This document shows positions 7,821 to 8,931 of a stretch of 8,931 bases of DNA, piece by piece. Below the pieces are notes generated by a model. The model was not told the DNA's origin and did no database searches. It saw nothing but the letters and a program-made list of their open reading frames with translations. Position numbers and translations under genes: made by a program. Every line of letters starts with the position of its first letter. The first letter of the stretch is position 1. Origin of the DNA: Bacteroidales bacterium (GTDB taxonomy: Bacteria > Bacteroidota > Bacteroidia > Bacteroidales > UBA932); NCBI GenBank assembly GCA_024683255.1, contig JAIKYL010000227.1, forward strand, positions 1 through 8,931. Direction: 5' to 3'.

Positions 7821-8792
7821 ATGAAGAGTCGGGATTTCGCCAGAGACATACTCACCCACTGTTATCAAAGGACCGCCGATAACGGTGTCCTGTTCTATTC
7901 CTACAGTGATTATCTGGAGTACTTTACCCTGTATAGTATACTGGCGAGGAAATATGGTATTCGGGTATGGGAAATATGCCTGATGCCGGATCATGTCCAT
8001 GACGCCATATCGGCACGGACGAGGAATCAGCGAAAGGATTTCAAATGGGAATTCAACACCCGGTTCTCCCAGCAGTATAACAAACGTTGCGGGTTGAGCG
8101 GCCCTCTGCTGGAGAGCCCTTATGGCAGGGCTGTGAAAAATGGGGCAAAGAAAGCGCGGACTAACATCATCTACATCGCTAACAATCCGGTAGAGAGACA
8201 GTTGGTTGCCAAGGCCGAGGAGTACCGCTGGAACTTCCTCTCGTATGCAGAAAGTGACCATCCGTTCTCAGAGAAACTGGTTCTCCGGAGAGCCCGCCTG
8301 CCTCTGCAACGGGCCGTCAAGGAAGTGAAGTCGCAATATGACAGGGGTAACCCTCTCAATTATGCCATGTTACAGAGAATGTTCAGCAAACTGAACAGAA
8401 AGGAAAGTCAGCAATTGACAGACTTTATTGTAAGCACATACAATGTCATAGACTATTCCGGAACATTGGAACTGTTTGATGGCAGCTACGGGGCGCTCCT
8501 TATGGCCGCACATTCTACAACCGGCAGTGAGTACGACATTAATGAATCCTTTCTGGGAAAAACCGACAAACCTTTTGCCACCATGAGCCGGATCCTGCTG
8601 GAAGAGGCGCATCTGGAAGACATTCACGACTTCCTTTCCTGGACTCCGTCGCAGCGGTATGAATTATTTCTCCTTCTCCGCAGGCATATGGATGTAATGG
8701 GAGAGCAAATAGCCAAATTCTTGCACCTAAAGATAAAGAAGGGGGAGGACAGAACACCCCCACCATTTTGGCCGTTGAATGGAAACGATTGA
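7821..8792 (+). CDS. REP-associated tyrosine transposase (RAYT), Y1/HUH family, long form
   Basis: The 323-residue product starts with a Y1 transposase (IS200-like, PF01797-type) domain at about residues 1-155. HUH metal-binding histidines are H58 and H60 in LMPDHVHD. The nucleophile is most likely Y118 in NIIYIANNPVERQLV, matching the YIxxNPV block of RAYTs, followed by EEYRWNFLSY. Such enzymes cut and join single-stranded DNA at hairpin repeats. The C-terminal extension of about 160 residues (TGSEYDINESF, then a helical end with EQIAKFLHLKIKK) is longer than classic RAYTs of 150-230 residues and may bind DNA. I chose the ATG at 7821 because the protein from there matches the usual RAYT beginning; an in-frame TTG at 7701 would add 40 hydrophobic, unrelated-looking residues and lies in the left repeat. 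The last codons and stop lie inside the right-hand repeat. The gene appears intact. Confidence 0.88.
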   Translation: MKSRDFARDILTHCYQRTADNGVLFYSYSDYLEYFTLYSILARKYGIRVWEICLMPDHVHDAISARTRNQRKDFKWEFNTRFSQQYNKRCGLSGPLLESPYGRAVKNGAKKARTNIIYIANNPVERQLVAKAEEYRWNFLSYAESDHPFSEKLVLRRARLPLQRAVKEVKSQYDRGNPLNYAMLQRMFSKLNRKESQQLTDFIVSTYNVIDYSGTLELFDGSYGALLMAAHSTTGSEYDINESFLGKTDKPFATMSRILLEEAHLEDIHDFLSWTPSQRYELFLLLRRHMDVMGEQIAKFLHLKIKKGEDRTPPPFWPLNGND

Positions 8793-8856
8793 TTATCGGC
8801 CGATTATGCTAATCCGTCTGGTTTATAATTCCAGGCGGATTTGCGTAAGTGATTGA
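8772..8856 (+). repeat. Right copy of the RAYT-flanking hairpin repeat
   Basis: It starts with CCGTTGAATGG (8772-8782), inside the final seven codons of the transposase gene. It contains ATCGGCCGAT, a perfect 10-base palindrome at 8795-8804, and a hairpin at 8811-8841: AATCCGTCTGG against CCAGGCGGATT, eleven pairs with one T-G wobble and a 9-base loop. It is a direct copy of 7620-7704 at a constant offset of 1152 bases. It may also serve as the transposase gene's 3' RNA structure. Confidence 0.8.
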
Positions 8857-8867
8857 AATATAGCCGA

Positions 8868-8880
8868 TTCCGTTCAACGG
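8868..8880 (-). repeat. Inverted 13-mer closing the right repeat unit
   Basis: On the minus strand this reads CCGTTGAACGGAA. It is identical to 7620-7632 and differs by one base from 8772-8784. With 8772-8784 it forms inverted arms around the right hairpin, making 8772-8880 a nested, BIME-like unit of 109 bases. Confidence 0.6.
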
Positions 8881-8931
8881 TCTCAGAGGATAAACGAAGG
8901 CCTGCCCCTGCAGCTACTGCTGGAAGTTGCG
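8881..8931. other. Unassigned right edge
   Basis: These 51 bases contain GGATAAA (8888-8894), the inverse of TTTATCC at 7615-7621, and then GC-rich sequence with the look of the housekeeping part. Reading frames are open to the edge on both strands (plus from 8857, minus down to 8804), but I see no start codon, promoter or recognisable protein motif, so no gene is called. Confidence 0.3.

Larger units (their letters stand above)
7598..8904 (+). mobile_element. RAYT / IS200-like unit: Y1 transposase between hairpin repeats
   Basis: A Y1-family transposase gene is bracketed by two direct copies of an 85-base hairpin repeat, the usual design of single-strand HUH elements. Imperfect inverted ends can also be traced. 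On the left are CTTCG (7603-7607), TTTATCC (7615-7621) and GTTGAACGGAA; on the right, reading inward on the opposite strand, the same three blocks occur between 8899 and 8868 with different spacing. The true borders are uncertain: the core is 7620-8880 and the outer limits here are inferred. The base composition is visibly more AT-rich than alaS, fmt and thiN, which suits a foreign origin. No other gene lies in it, and no target-site duplication can be recognised. Confidence 0.6.

Noticed and set aside
8804..8931. A gene entering from the right edge on either strand
   Set aside because: Both frames are short, lack a start or recognisable motif, and the minus-strand one would end inside the hairpin repeat; there is too little sequence to decide.

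Overview
The window looks like a chromosomal segment of a fairly GC-rich member of the Bacteroidota, most likely Bacteroidales. The evidence is a TAnnTTTG-type -7 promoter element ahead of alaS, the lack of strong Shine-Dalgarno sequences, and alaS lying divergent from membrane-anchored M23 peptidase genes, an arrangement I know from this phylum. The organism call is inference; no rRNA or other phylogenetic marker is present.

Layout, left to right. Two minus-strand genes (1-632, cut by the left edge, and 629-1582) encode paralogous N-terminally anchored M23 (LytM-type) peptidases joined by an ATGA overlap. A roughly 100-base divergent promoter region follows. On the plus strand lies complete alaS (1686-4298). 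A 145-base gap holds three consecutive hairpins. Next is one uninterrupted 839-codon frame (4444-6963) in which an LptF/LptG-family LPS-export permease runs straight into methionyl-tRNA formyltransferase (Fmt). Its stop overlaps the start of thiN, thiamine pyrophosphokinase (6956-7597), by 8 bases. The right end is an accessory insertion: a Y1/HUH transposase of the REP-associated (RAYT) type (7821-8792), bracketed by two diverged direct copies of an 85-base hairpin repeat (7620-7704 and 8772-8856), with an inverted 13-mer closing the unit near 8880. The last 50 bases hold nothing I can assign.

The left and centre are housekeeping: envelope peptidoglycan remodelling, tRNA-Ala charging, LPS transport, initiator tRNA formylation and thiamine cofactor synthesis. 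The points most worth a second look are the lptG-fmt fusion, an in-frame palindromic and tandem-repeat insertion inside the Fmt C-terminal domain, and the RAYT with flanking hairpins that show a compensatory base-pair change. The downstream hairpin repeat begins inside the last codons of the transposase gene. I saw no CRISPR array, tRNA or rRNA.
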